The notes beneath the pieces were generated by a model. That model saw only the letters and a list, made by a program, of their open reading frames with translations. It did no database searches and had not been told where the DNA came from. A stretch of 64,000 nt of DNA from assembly GCA_041392835.1 (NCBI GenBank), contig JAWKLF010000001.1:310001-374000 (forward strand), given 5' to 3'. The translations under genes were made by a program, and so were the position numbers. The DNA comes from OLB11 sp041392835. GTDB taxonomy: Bacteria > Bacteroidota > Bacteroidia > Chitinophagales > Chitinophagaceae. Of the stretch, positions 36,223-43,621 are shown in pieces; positions within the stretch are counted from its first letter, which is position 1, and each line of letters opens with the position of its first letter.

Positions 36223-39195
36223 ATGAAAAAAATTATTCTACTTTTTGTATTCATCTATACAACAAATATATACGCACAATTTACGCCCGGCGAGAGCATC
36301 TTGTTTGATGGAGTCAATGAACATATACTTACTTCTTTTACTGGCGTATCTGGTGCAAATCCACGTACTATTGAAGCTTGGGTAAAACCTGCTTTATACA
36401 CTGGTGTGCCTACTTCGGCCGAACAACGAGTATTGTGGGATATGGGCGCTACCTCACCCAATGGAAGTCGCTTTACAAGTGCCATACAATGGGCTCCACG
36501 AAATTTTAGAACCGAGGCCGGTGGAAATGGAAATCAAGGAGCAGCTAGTTTAAATGATTTGAAATGGCATCATGTTGCAGTAACTTTTGACCCAACAGCA
36601 ACAAACAAAGTAACTACCTATGTTGATGGCAATTTAGATTGGAACGGCAATTTTACTGTGACTGTAAATACATCCACTACTAGTTCATTTAGACTGGGTG
36701 TGCGTGTAGATGGCATCAACTATTATAGTGGCGAAATGGATGAAGTACGCTTTTGGAACTATGTAAGAACGCCCGCACAAATAAAAGAAGGTATGCACAA
36801 ACCCGTTGATCCATTAAGCACAGGCCTCATTACATATTTTTCCTTTGATGGAGCTACTAATACTGCTGCTGGTGTTAGCAACTTATCCAATTTTGGTTTT
36901 CCTGGCACCATGACGAATATGGAATCTACAGATATTATTACTTCTCAAGCACCTATACATTGGGATGCAACAATGAATGAAGTACATGCAATATGGAGCT
37001 TACTCAATATCGGTAATGAATCTGGCGGAAGCTATGCCTACAGTGCAAGTGCATTGGCTAGTGGCACCTATCTTGCTTATGGGCACAACAATGGTAGCGG
37101 CTCTCATATAACAGCCGATGTGCCTACGGGAGTAGATGAGCGATATGATAGAGTTTGGTCTTTAGATGGCTTGAACTCGCCAGTAGCTACTTTAAACTTT
37201 GATTTATCTACCATAGAAGCCACTAGCGTAGTTCCAAGCAGTATTGGCAATTATGTTTTATTGTACAGAGCAAGCAATGCTGGTACTTTTACTAACCTTA
37301 CTACAGCGTCTGCAATAGTGAATAGCGATCAAGTTGAATTTCAAAATATAGCAATTCAAGACGGTTATTATACCGTTGGATTTATTACAGCTCCTGTACT
37401 ACTTGGTGGCAATGCTATAACTAATCAAGCAAACCCTATTTGTGCTGGCACTCCATTTACTGTGCTTTTATCCGGAAGCTCTAACCTCTCAGGACAAACG
37501 TATCAGTGGTATGAATCAACAGACAATATTACATATACTCCGATTTTAAATGCTACAAACAATTCATTTAATAACGCTGGCATTACATCGCCCATGTATT
37601 ATCGCTGTGAAATTACACTTGGCTTAAATACAGTTCAATCTATACCTCTATATATGAATGTCAATGCATTGCCAATTATTACTATTAGCTCAAATCCAAG
37701 CAATGCCACTGTTTGCAATGGCGATATAGTGACCCTAAGTGGTAATGGTGCTACAACGTATATATGGAATGGTGGCATCACAGACAATACTCCTTTTCAA
37801 CCTTCTATAAGTTCTGCTTATACAGTAGAAGGCACAGATGCTCAAGGATGCACCAATACAAACAGCATTTTTGTTACTGTCAATTCCTTACCGAATGTAA
37901 GTGCTAGTGCTAGTACAACAAGCATATGCGAAAATGCAACGTTAGAATTGTTTGAAAGTGGAAATGCAACTTTATATAATTGGAGCAATGTTGGTGTTTC
38001 TTCAAATACACCTTTTGCAATTAGCTCATCTACTACGTATACTCTTGTAGGAACTGATGCCAATAATTGCACTGCAAGTGCTACTATTTTTATACAAGTA
38101 AATCCTAGTAATAGTGTTATTACAAATGCAAGTGCTCTCAATGCAAGTTCAATTAGTGGTATATCTTCAGCAATCGAAAACCAACTCCTAAATACTTCTT
38201 TACATTATTATACAGGCAACTGCAATTTGGCAGCAACTATTTCTAACAATGCGCTGGCAATGGGAAGCACAACAGTAGATGTTCATGTAGAATCTACTAC
38301 ACCTATTCACAACACGCAACCTTATGTGGCAAGATGGTTTAGTATTATTCCTACAAATAATTCGAGTGCCGATGTTGCACTATATCTTACTCAAGATGAT
38401 TTTGACCAATACAATACCTATGCTAGTTCAAATGCTTGGCCACTATTGCCTCAAAACCCAAGCGATGTACAAGGTATTAATAATCTTAGAATTACAAAAA
38501 ATGATAATGCCGGATTAGGAGTGAACCCCATAGTTATTATTCCAAGTAATGTGCAATGGGACATAGCAAATGCCTATTGGATAGTTAGTTTTTCTACACC
38601 TAGTTTTAGTCAATTTAGGTTACACGCCGTAAATATTAATAATATTCCATTACCAGCTAACACTTTACAAGTATCAGCACAAAAAATGGATGCACAAGAT
38701 TTGATTTTATGGAGTGAAAAAAATCTCAATCAAATAAATCATTTTGATATCCTCTATAGCACCGATGGTATAGCATATACTACCTTGCATTCTGAAATTG
38801 CCAATGCATCTACAACACAATATAGTTTTGTGCATACAAAACCTTTGCCTGGTAATAACTTTTATAAACTTGTAGAAAAGGATTTTGAAAATAGAGAAAT
38901 AGCCCAAAGCAAAATTTTTAATTTGTATAGAAATAATGCGCAATCAACAATAACATGTTTTCCTAACCCTGTACATCATGACTTAGTGCTATCAATACAT
39001 GATAATCAAAATAAAAAATATAATGTAGTAATTATTGATGCCGTTGGCAAAACCTTACTTTCTACAGATATTAATTCTACTTCGACAAGTAAAACAAAAC
39101 ATTTAGATGTGAGTGCCTTGCCATCTGGTATTTACTTTATACAAGTTACTCAAAATCAAAAAATAATTTACAACCAAAAAATTACAAAATTTTAA
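36223..39195 (+). CDS. LamG secreted protein with T9SS type A sorting domain
   Basis: A 990-residue exported protein (signal peptide MKKIILLFVFIYTTNIYAQ). Residues about 20-215 form a laminin-G/concanavalin-like domain (ILFDGVNEHIL, TIEAWVKPAL, WHHVAVTFDP, GEMDEVRFWNYVRTPAQI). Residues about 260-390 form an unassigned beta domain. Ig/PKD-like repeats at about 390-635 contain YRCEITLG, YIWNGGI, YTVEGTDAQGC and YTLVGTDANNC. A further 220 residues include a fibronectin-like unit (LILWSEKNLNQINHFDILYS). The last 75 residues are a type A sorting domain (CFPNPVHHDLVLSI..., SGIYFIQVTQ). It follows cysS closely; the ligand is unknown. Confidence 0.85.
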   Translation: MKKIILLFVFIYTTNIYAQFTPGESILFDGVNEHILTSFTGVSGANPRTIEAWVKPALYTGVPTSAEQRVLWDMGATSPNGSRFTSAIQWAPRNFRTEAGGNGNQGAASLNDLKWHHVAVTFDPTATNKVTTYVDGNLDWNGNFTVTVNTSTTSSFRLGVRVDGINYYSGEMDEVRFWNYVRTPAQIKEGMHKPVDPLSTGLITYFSFDGATNTAAGVSNLSNFGFPGTMTNMESTDIITSQAPIHWDATMNEVHAIWSLLNIGNESGGSYAYSASALASGTYLAYGHNNGSGSHITADVPTGVDERYDRVWSLDGLNSPVATLNFDLSTIEATSVVPSSIGNYVLLYRASNAGTFTNLTTASAIVNSDQVEFQNIAIQDGYYTVGFITAPVLLGGNAITNQANPICAGTPFTVLLSGSSNLSGQTYQWYESTDNITYTPILNATNNSFNNAGITSPMYYRCEITLGLNTVQSIPLYMNVNALPIITISSNPSNATVCNGDIVTLSGNGATTYIWNGGITDNTPFQPSISSAYTVEGTDAQGCTNTNSIFVTVNSLPNVSASASTTSICENATLELFESGNATLYNWSNVGVSSNTPFAISSSTTYTLVGTDANNCTASATIFIQVNPSNSVITNASALNASSISGISSAIENQLLNTSLHYYTGNCNLAATISNNALAMGSTTVDVHVESTTPIHNTQPYVARWFSIIPTNNSSADVALYLTQDDFDQYNTYASSNAWPLLPQNPSDVQGINNLRITKNDNAGLGVNPIVIIPSNVQWDIANAYWIVSFSTPSFSQFRLHAVNINNIPLPANTLQVSAQKMDAQDLILWSEKNLNQINHFDILYSTDGIAYTTLHSEIANASTTQYSFVHTKPLPGNNFYKLVEKDFENREIAQSKIFNLYRNNAQSTITCFPNPVHHDLVLSIHDNQNKKYNVVIIDAVGKTLLSTDINSTSTSKTKHLDVSALPSGIYFIQVTQNQKIIYNQKITKF

Positions 39196-39220
39196 AATAC
39201 ATAAAATCAAAATTTAAGGA

Positions 39221-40615
39221 ATGAGTTTCAGAATCGAAAAAGACACGATGGGTGAGGTGCAAGTACCAATGAACGCCATCTATGGAGCACAAACACAACG
39301 CTCTATCGACAATTTTAAAATTGCACAAGACATCAACAAAATGCCAAAAGAAATTATTGAGGCGTTTGCATATTTGAAAAAAGCAGCTGCCATTACTAAC
39401 TATGAAGCAAAAGTTTTATCGAAAGAAAAATGTGATTTAATTGGTAAAGTATGTGACGAAATTTTAGAAGGGAAGCATGCCGATGCATTTCCTTTGGTGG
39501 TATGGCAAACAGGCAGCGGCACACAAAGCAATATGAATGTAAATGAAGTTATTGCTTATAGAGGTCATGTATTGCAAGGTGGTAAATTGAAAGACAAGGA
39601 AAAATTTTTACATCCGAATGATGATGTCAATAAAAGTCAAAGTAGCAACGATACATTTCCCACAGCTATGCATATTGCAGCTTATAAAATGTTGATAGAA
39701 ACTACGATTCCTGGTATTACTAAATTGCGTAATACTTTAGATAAAAAATCGAAGAAATTTATGACTGTGGTAAAAATTGGTCGTACTCATTTCATGGATG
39801 CAACACCATTGACAGTTGGTCAGGAATTTAGTGGATATGTATCTCAATTAGATCATGGATTAAAAGCTATAAAAAACTCTTTAGCACATTTAAGTGAATT
39901 AGCATTGGGTGGAACTGCCGTTGGCACTGGAATTAATACACCAAAAAATTATGCAAAAAATGTTGCAAAACATATTGCTAAACTTACCAAGCTTCCATTC
40001 GTTACAGCCGAAAATAAATTTGAATCATTAGCGGCACATGATGCCATAGTAGAAGCACATGGAGCATTAAAAACAGTTGCTGTTTCATTAATGAAAATTG
40101 CCAATGATATTCGTATGTTATCATCAGGACCGCGTTCGGGTATTGGTGAAGTTTTTATACCAGACAACGAACCAGGAAGTTCTATCATGCCAGGAAAAGT
40201 AAATCCTACACAATGCGAAGCATTGACGATGATAGCTGCACAAGTAATGGGGAATGATGTAGCTATTTCAGTAGGAGGTAGTATGGGCCATTTTGAATTG
40301 AATGTGTTTAAACCCATGATGATTTATAACTTTTTACACAGTGCTCGTTTAATAGGTGAAGGTTGTGTTTCGTTCAACGATAAATGTGCAATAGGTATTG
40401 AGCCAATAAAAGCAAATATTAAAAAACATGTTGACAATTCATTGATGTTAGTAACAGCTTTGAATACAAAAATCGGTTATTATAAATCAGCAGAAATTGC
40501 TCAAAAAGCACACAAAGAAGGAACTACCTTAAAAGAAATGGCAATGAAATTAGGTTATGTAACAGACAAAGAATTTGATGCTTGGGTGAAACCAGAAGAA
40601 ATGTGTGGGTTGTGA
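39221..40615 (+). CDS. fumC: Fumarate hydratase, class II
   Basis: TCA-cycle enzyme interconverting fumarate and malate, a 464-residue homotetramer subunit. Signature GSSIMPGKVNPTQCEAL carries the catalytic serine loop. Other family marks are TGSGTQSNMNVNEVIA, KSQSSNDTFPTAMHIAA (with HPNDDVN just before) and KIGRTHFMDATPLTVGQEFSGY with the active-site His. It begins 26 bp after the LamG gene and is followed by a strong terminator. It is a housekeeping gene at the left edge of the accessory patch. Confidence 0.96.
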   Translation: MSFRIEKDTMGEVQVPMNAIYGAQTQRSIDNFKIAQDINKMPKEIIEAFAYLKKAAAITNYEAKVLSKEKCDLIGKVCDEILEGKHADAFPLVVWQTGSGTQSNMNVNEVIAYRGHVLQGGKLKDKEKFLHPNDDVNKSQSSNDTFPTAMHIAAYKMLIETTIPGITKLRNTLDKKSKKFMTVVKIGRTHFMDATPLTVGQEFSGYVSQLDHGLKAIKNSLAHLSELALGGTAVGTGINTPKNYAKNVAKHIAKLTKLPFVTAENKFESLAAHDAIVEAHGALKTVAVSLMKIANDIRMLSSGPRSGIGEVFIPDNEPGSSIMPGKVNPTQCEALTMIAAQVMGNDVAISVGGSMGHFELNVFKPMMIYNFLHSARLIGEGCVSFNDKCAIGIEPIKANIKKHVDNSLMLVTALNTKIGYYKSAEIAQKAHKEGTTLKEMAMKLGYVTDKEFDAWVKPEEMCGL

Positions 40616-40667
40616 TTTAGAACACAGATTGGTTAGATTTAGCTGATTAACACAGATAAAATTTGAG

Positions 40668-40699
40668 AAATGGAATACAGGAATGTGTTCCATTTTTTT
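40668..40699 (+). terminator. Intrinsic terminator after fumC
   Basis: AAATGGAATACA (40668-40679), loop GGAA, TGTGTTCCATTT (40684-40695) with one T-G wobble, then more T residues to 40699. The ATG at 40670 lies inside this stem and is not a gene start. Confidence 0.85.
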
Positions 40700-40729
40700 G
40701 TTATTTTTACAAAAGAAAAACTATTTACC

Positions 40730-40951
40730 ATGAGTATTTTAGAATTAAAAGCCCAATTAATTGAAGAGATAAATAAGGCTGATGAAGATCTTTTGTATGA
40801 AATAAAAAATGTAAAAGAACACCATTCAAATTTTGAAATACCTGAATATGTTTTAGAAAGTATTGCAATTAGCAGACAACAAATAAAAGATGGAGAAGGA
40901 GTGCCACATGAAGAGGTAATGAAAATGGCAAAAAAATGGTTGAAAAAGTAA
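40730..40951 (+). CDS. Antitoxin-like protein of a type II toxin-antitoxin pair
   Basis: A 73-residue acidic/basic helical protein (MSILELKAQLIEEINKADED..., ending MKMAKKWLKK). Size, the start 'LELKxxLIEEI' and the C-terminal amphipathic helix resemble antitoxins paired with ParE/RelE toxins in Bacteroidota. The identification rests mainly on what follows: a remnant of a RelE/ParE-type toxin frame overlapping its last 16 bp. The 60-bp longer frame would start inside fumC's terminator and is rejected. With the toxin broken, this gene may be a leftover immunity function. Confidence 0.65.
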   Translation: MSILELKAQLIEEINKADEDLLYEIKNVKEHHSNFEIPEYVLESIAISRQQIKDGEGVPHEEVMKMAKKWLKK

Positions 40952-41233
40952 TATGGTCACCCAAAATCTATCAGTGAGTATGCAGGAATTATTGATTTTC
41001 TACTTTTAACATGGAATGTCAATACAATTCTAAATTTTGAAAAACTAATCAGCCAATATATTTCTAATGTAGGAAAAAATCCAACTTCATTTCCAGTTGT
41101 AACAGACAATGTTAGAAAGGTTGTTGTTCATAAACATGGTTCTCTTTATTATGAATTTAATGAAATTGAATACACCATAGAAATACTATCCATTTTTGAT
41201 AATAGACAAAACCCAGATAAGTTGAAATTGTTG
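40936..41233 (+). pseudogene. Decayed RelE/ParE-family toxin
   Basis: ATG at 40936 begins MVEKVIWSPK, the standard start of this toxin group, then one extra A in the AAAA run at 40963-40966 puts a TGA in frame. Skipping that base restores a clear toxin sequence: SISEYAGIIDFLLLTWN, then VRKVVVHKHGSLYYEF, IEYTIEILSIFDNRQNP and DKLKLL. The restored frame lacks its own stop and runs on in frame into the GNAT gene, so the original C-terminus is lost as well. Two independent lesions argue for a genuine pseudogene rather than a sequencing slip, though the A-run indel alone could be an error. Confidence 0.75.
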
Positions 41234-41293
41234 ATATTTTCGTCAATTGCTCTCTTTGTGTCTTTGTGGCAAAAATTTATTTATTTTTACTTC

Positions 41294-41812
41294 ATGACAA
41301 TTCGAAAGGGAAACATCAACGACATAGAACTTTTACAAACCATTGGAATCAAAACCTTTGACGATACTTTTGGTGGCACTTGTACCAAAAAAGATATGCA
41401 AGAAGTATTAGAAAAATATTTTAATACTGCTCAATGCAAATTAGAACTTCAGGACAAAAACGATAATTTCTTTTTTCTAGAAGAAGAAGGAATAACAAAA
41501 GGTTATATACGAATCAATGAATTAAATGAATATCCTTTTGAAGAATTAAAACCATTTAAGTGTATTGAACTCGTTCGTTTATACGTACTGAAAGAATATC
41601 ATGGAACGCATGTTGCAAGCGACTTAATGCAGTTTGCTTTTGATTTTGCCAAAGAAAAAAACTACGAAAAAATGTATCTCAGTGTATGGGAATACAATTT
41701 TAGAGCAAGAGGTTTTTATGAAAAAATGGGATTTGTAAACACAGGAAAAGAAAATGATTTCCCTTTAGGTTCTACTCCACAAACCGATTTTTGGTTTGTT
41801 AAAGAATTATAA
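41294..41812 (+). CDS. GNAT-family N-acetyltransferase
   Basis: A 172-residue acetyltransferase using acetyl-CoA. The start MTIRKGNINDIELLQTIG is typical of GNAT proteins; the CoA-binding motif A region is LVRLYVLKEYHGTHVASDLMQFAFDFA, followed by YLSVWEYNFRARGFYEKMGFV (motif B). It resembles the polyamine/aminoglycoside-type small-molecule GNATs, but the substrate is unknown. The longer frame to 41222 is only read-through from the decayed toxin. Its last 6 bp overlap the end of the convergent regulator gene. Confidence 0.82.
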   Translation: MTIRKGNINDIELLQTIGIKTFDDTFGGTCTKKDMQEVLEKYFNTAQCKLELQDKNDNFFFLEEEGITKGYIRINELNEYPFEELKPFKCIELVRLYVLKEYHGTHVASDLMQFAFDFAKEKNYEKMYLSVWEYNFRARGFYEKMGFVNTGKENDFPLGSTPQTDFWFVKEL

Positions 41813-42787
41813 TTCTGTTATTACCTCAAAGCCTTTATAGCTTCCAGTTATTGCTAATCCAATAATGTCATTTGCAGTTTTATTATGTTTTATTTTTTGA
41901 GCTATTTCGTTTATTGTAGCACCACTTCCTACAGCATCATCAATAATTAAAATTTTTTGAAATTGTTGTTTTTCAATATTTACAAAACTCATTTGTGCAT
42001 TCGCAACTCGTTCATAAATTTTAGATAATGCTTTTTGTGGCACTACAATTTGATTATGCACTTTTCTTATTTTTATTGTTGGTAATTTTAATTGCAAATG
42101 TGTTTCTAAATAGCTCATAATTTGTACTTCTCTTTTTATTGTTGGAGGCACATAACATACAGCATCTACTTTTTCATTTTCTATTAATTGTTCAATTTTT
42201 TCTTTTATTTCGTGAACAATTTGTGCCATCAGAATTTTATTTTGACCTTGTTTTGCAAAGTGCATCAATGTTCCTAATCTAGTTTTCCCAAATCGTTCTA
42301 TGGCATAAAAGTCTAAATAATATAATTGGTCTATATAATTTTTTTCGATTCCTTCTGTTTCTGTTATTTTTTTAGTTCCATCTATTAAATTATTTTTACC
42401 AAAATAGTTAAGATACTTTTTTCTTGTTTCTATAAATTCATTTACCGTTTTTTCTACAGGGAGTTTTTGTTTTTTACACCAATGCGTCATTGCAGCAATT
42501 CCTTCTAATTTTTCCCCTAATTCAGTAATAATTATAAAATGTTTTTGTAAAAATTGAATTTCTACAGCTTCTAATTCATATTTTTTTTCTTCTTCTAAAA
42601 CAGATTTATTAATCTGATAATAAACAAATGGAGACCGTCCTAATTTAATGACGATACCTTGTGCCAATAATTTATTCAACTCTCTATGTAGGAATTGTCT
42701 TGATAAATTAAGCTCATCTGAAATTTCTTTTACAGTTACACTTCCTTTATTCTTTAATAATTCAATTATTTTTTCCATTTTTACCAT
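41807..42787 (-). CDS. Winged-helix regulator fused to a phosphoribosyltransferase-like domain
   Basis: A 326-residue protein. Residues 1-65 form a winged helix (KIIELLKNKGSVTVKEISDELNLSRQFLHRELNKLLAQGIVIKLGR). A helical linker follows, then a type I PRTase-like fold whose PRPP loop is ILIIDDAVGSGATINEIA (about 285-302), preceded by AVCYVPPTIKREVQ. The layout recalls PurR of Gram-positive bacteria, where a PRTase fold senses PRPP and the head binds DNA; the ligand here is unknown. Two near-identical 27-bp operator-like repeats bracket its promoter, which points to autoregulation. ATG at 42787 abuts the first operator; an ATG at 42778 is an alternative start. Confidence 0.75.
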   Translation of the reverse strand: MVKMEKIIELLKNKGSVTVKEISDELNLSRQFLHRELNKLLAQGIVIKLGRSPFVYYQINKSVLEEEKKYELEAVEIQFLQKHFIIITELGEKLEGIAAMTHWCKKQKLPVEKTVNEFIETRKKYLNYFGKNNLIDGTKKITETEGIEKNYIDQLYYLDFYAIERFGKTRLGTLMHFAKQGQNKILMAQIVHEIKEKIEQLIENEKVDAVCYVPPTIKREVQIMSYLETHLQLKLPTIKIRKVHNQIVVPQKALSKIYERVANAQMSFVNIEKQQFQKILIIDDAVGSGATINEIAQKIKHNKTANDIIGLAITGSYKGFEVITEL

Positions 42788-42788
42788 A

Positions 42789-42815
42789 GTTTACACTTAA
42801 GTGTAAACTGTAAAC
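42789..42815. promoter_or_regulatory. Operator copy 1 of the PRTase regulator
   Basis: Contains a perfect 20-bp palindrome, GTTTACACTTAAGTGTAAAC (42789-42808), plus an extra half site TGTAAAC. It lies between the -7 box and the start codon, 1 bp from the ATG. Confidence 0.75.
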
Positions 42816-42822
42816 AAAGGTA
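42815..42822 (-). promoter_or_regulatory. -7 box of the PRTase regulator
   Basis: TACCTTTG on the minus strand, an exact TAnnTTTG match, placed between the two operator copies. Confidence 0.6.
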
Positions 42823-42840
42823 TAGAAAATTTTTAATTTA

Positions 42841-42867
42841 GTTTACACTTTACTGTAAACTGTAAAC
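42841..42867. promoter_or_regulatory. Operator copy 2 of the PRTase regulator
   Basis: 25 of 27 bases match copy 1 (GTTTACACTTTACTGTAAAC, then the half site TGTAAAC). Start-to-start distance is 52 bp, about five helical turns. It covers the -33 region of the regulator's promoter. Confidence 0.75.
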
Positions 42868-42886
42868 TAAATTTAGAACATCATTT

Positions 42887-42902
42887 CCGAGTAATAATTC
42901 GG
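42887..42902. promoter_or_regulatory. hipB operator-like palindrome 1
   Basis: CCGA-N8-TCGG, within the repeated context CATTTCCGAG...TTCGGT. Centre near 42894.5. Confidence 0.6.
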
Positions 42903-42941
42903 TTTTGTTGATAATTTATATAAATACTGTTTATCTAATGT

Positions 42942-42967
42942 AAAATACGAATTATAGTTCGTATTTT
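42942..42967. promoter_or_regulatory. hipB operator-like palindrome 2
   Basis: Perfect 10-bp arms AAAATACGAA and TTCGTATTTT around TTATAG; the core ACGA-N8-TCGT matches the other two sites. It overlaps the expected -33 position of the hipB promoter. Confidence 0.65.
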
Positions 42968-42981
42968 AATTTAAAAATACA

Positions 42982-42989
42982 TACTTTTG
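42982..42989 (+). promoter_or_regulatory. -7 box of the hipBST-like operon
   Basis: TACTTTTG, an exact TAnnTTTG match, between palindromes 2 and 3 and 53 bp before the first start codon. Confidence 0.6.
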
Positions 42990-43008
42990 TATCAAATTAC
43001 ATTCATTT

Positions 43009-43024
43009 CCGAGCTATAGTTCGG
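43009..43024. promoter_or_regulatory. hipB operator-like palindrome 3
   Basis: CCGAGCTATAGTTCGG, 14 of 16 positions symmetric, in the same CATTTCCGAG...TTCGGT context as palindrome 1. It lies just downstream of the -7 box, 18 bp before the ATG. Confidence 0.65.
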
Positions 43025-43042
43025 TCTTTAACTCAATAATAT

Positions 43043-43276
43043 ATGCTGCCATTAATAAAACTTGGTCAACAAATCAACAAACGGCGAGAGCAACTGAAGC
43101 TTTCTCAATTGGATTTGGCTGAAATTACCAATTTGAGCGATGCCACCGTTCGAGCTATTGAAAAGGGAAAACCTACAGTTGCCATAGGCAATTGGGTAAA
43201 AGTTGCTGATGTGTTAGGCTTAGATTTGACATTACAAACTAAAAAGATGAGTGATGAAACAAGGAAAAGTATATAA
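43043..43276 (+). CDS. hipB: HipB-like XRE-family antitoxin/repressor
   Basis: A 77-residue helix-turn-helix protein (LGQQINKRREQLKLSQLDLAEITNLSDATVRAIEKGKPTVAIGNWVKVADVLGLDL). In HipBA and HipBST modules this protein represses the operon and binds the kinase complex. Three palindromes with a common CGA-N8-TCG core lie upstream and probably bind it. The stop overlaps the start of the next gene by about 23 bp, showing tight translational coupling. The symbol is assigned by position and family. Confidence 0.82.
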   Translation: MLPLIKLGQQINKRREQLKLSQLDLAEITNLSDATVRAIEKGKPTVAIGNWVKVADVLGLDLTLQTKKMSDETRKSI

Positions 43277-43607
43277 TAACAATACGGTAGCTGGCATCAT
43301 TTCTAAATTAGATGATGGCACGTATGAATTTGAATATGATGAATTGTATTTTATGGATTCCTCAAAACCAGCCATTAGTTTAACCTTGCCCAAAACACAA
43401 AAAAAATATTCTTCTACATTTTTATTTCCCTTTTTTTTTAATTTATTAAGCGAAGGAAGTAATAAAAAATTACAAGGCATTTATTTAAAAATAGACGAGG
43501 AAGATCATTTTACATTTCTATTAAAAACAGCATCACATGAAACCATAGGTGCCATTAGAGTTGTGGAAATAAACTCAAAGGAAGAATTTCTAAATTCAGA
43601 AGAATAA
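43254..43607 (+). CDS. hipS: HipS-like HipA N-terminal subdomain protein
   Basis: A 117-residue separate protein equivalent to the N-terminal subdomain of HipA (KQGKVYNNNTVAGIISKLDDGTYEFEYDELY..., GIYLKIDEEDHFTFLLKTA). In the E. coli O127 HipBST system this piece is split off as HipS and acts as the antitoxin. The order hipB-hipS-hipT with overlapping or closely spaced starts is the same here. An ATG at 43254 is preferred to the GTG at 43251. It starts inside the end of hipB and ends 14 bp before hipT. Confidence 0.8.
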   Translation: MKQGKVYNNNTVAGIISKLDDGTYEFEYDELYFMDSSKPAISLTLPKTQKKYSSTFLFPFFFNLLSEGSNKKLQGIYLKIDEEDHFTFLLKTASHETIGAIRVVEINSKEEFLNSEE

Positions 43608-43621
43608 AATACTAAACATTT

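Noticed and set aside
40670..40729. Longer N-terminus for the antitoxin-like protein
   Set aside because: The ATG lies inside the fumC terminator hairpin.
42789..43024. CRISPR array or insertion-sequence ends
   Set aside because: The repeats are short palindromes of two kinds with irregular spacing, placed at promoters; there are no spacers and no cas or transposase genes.
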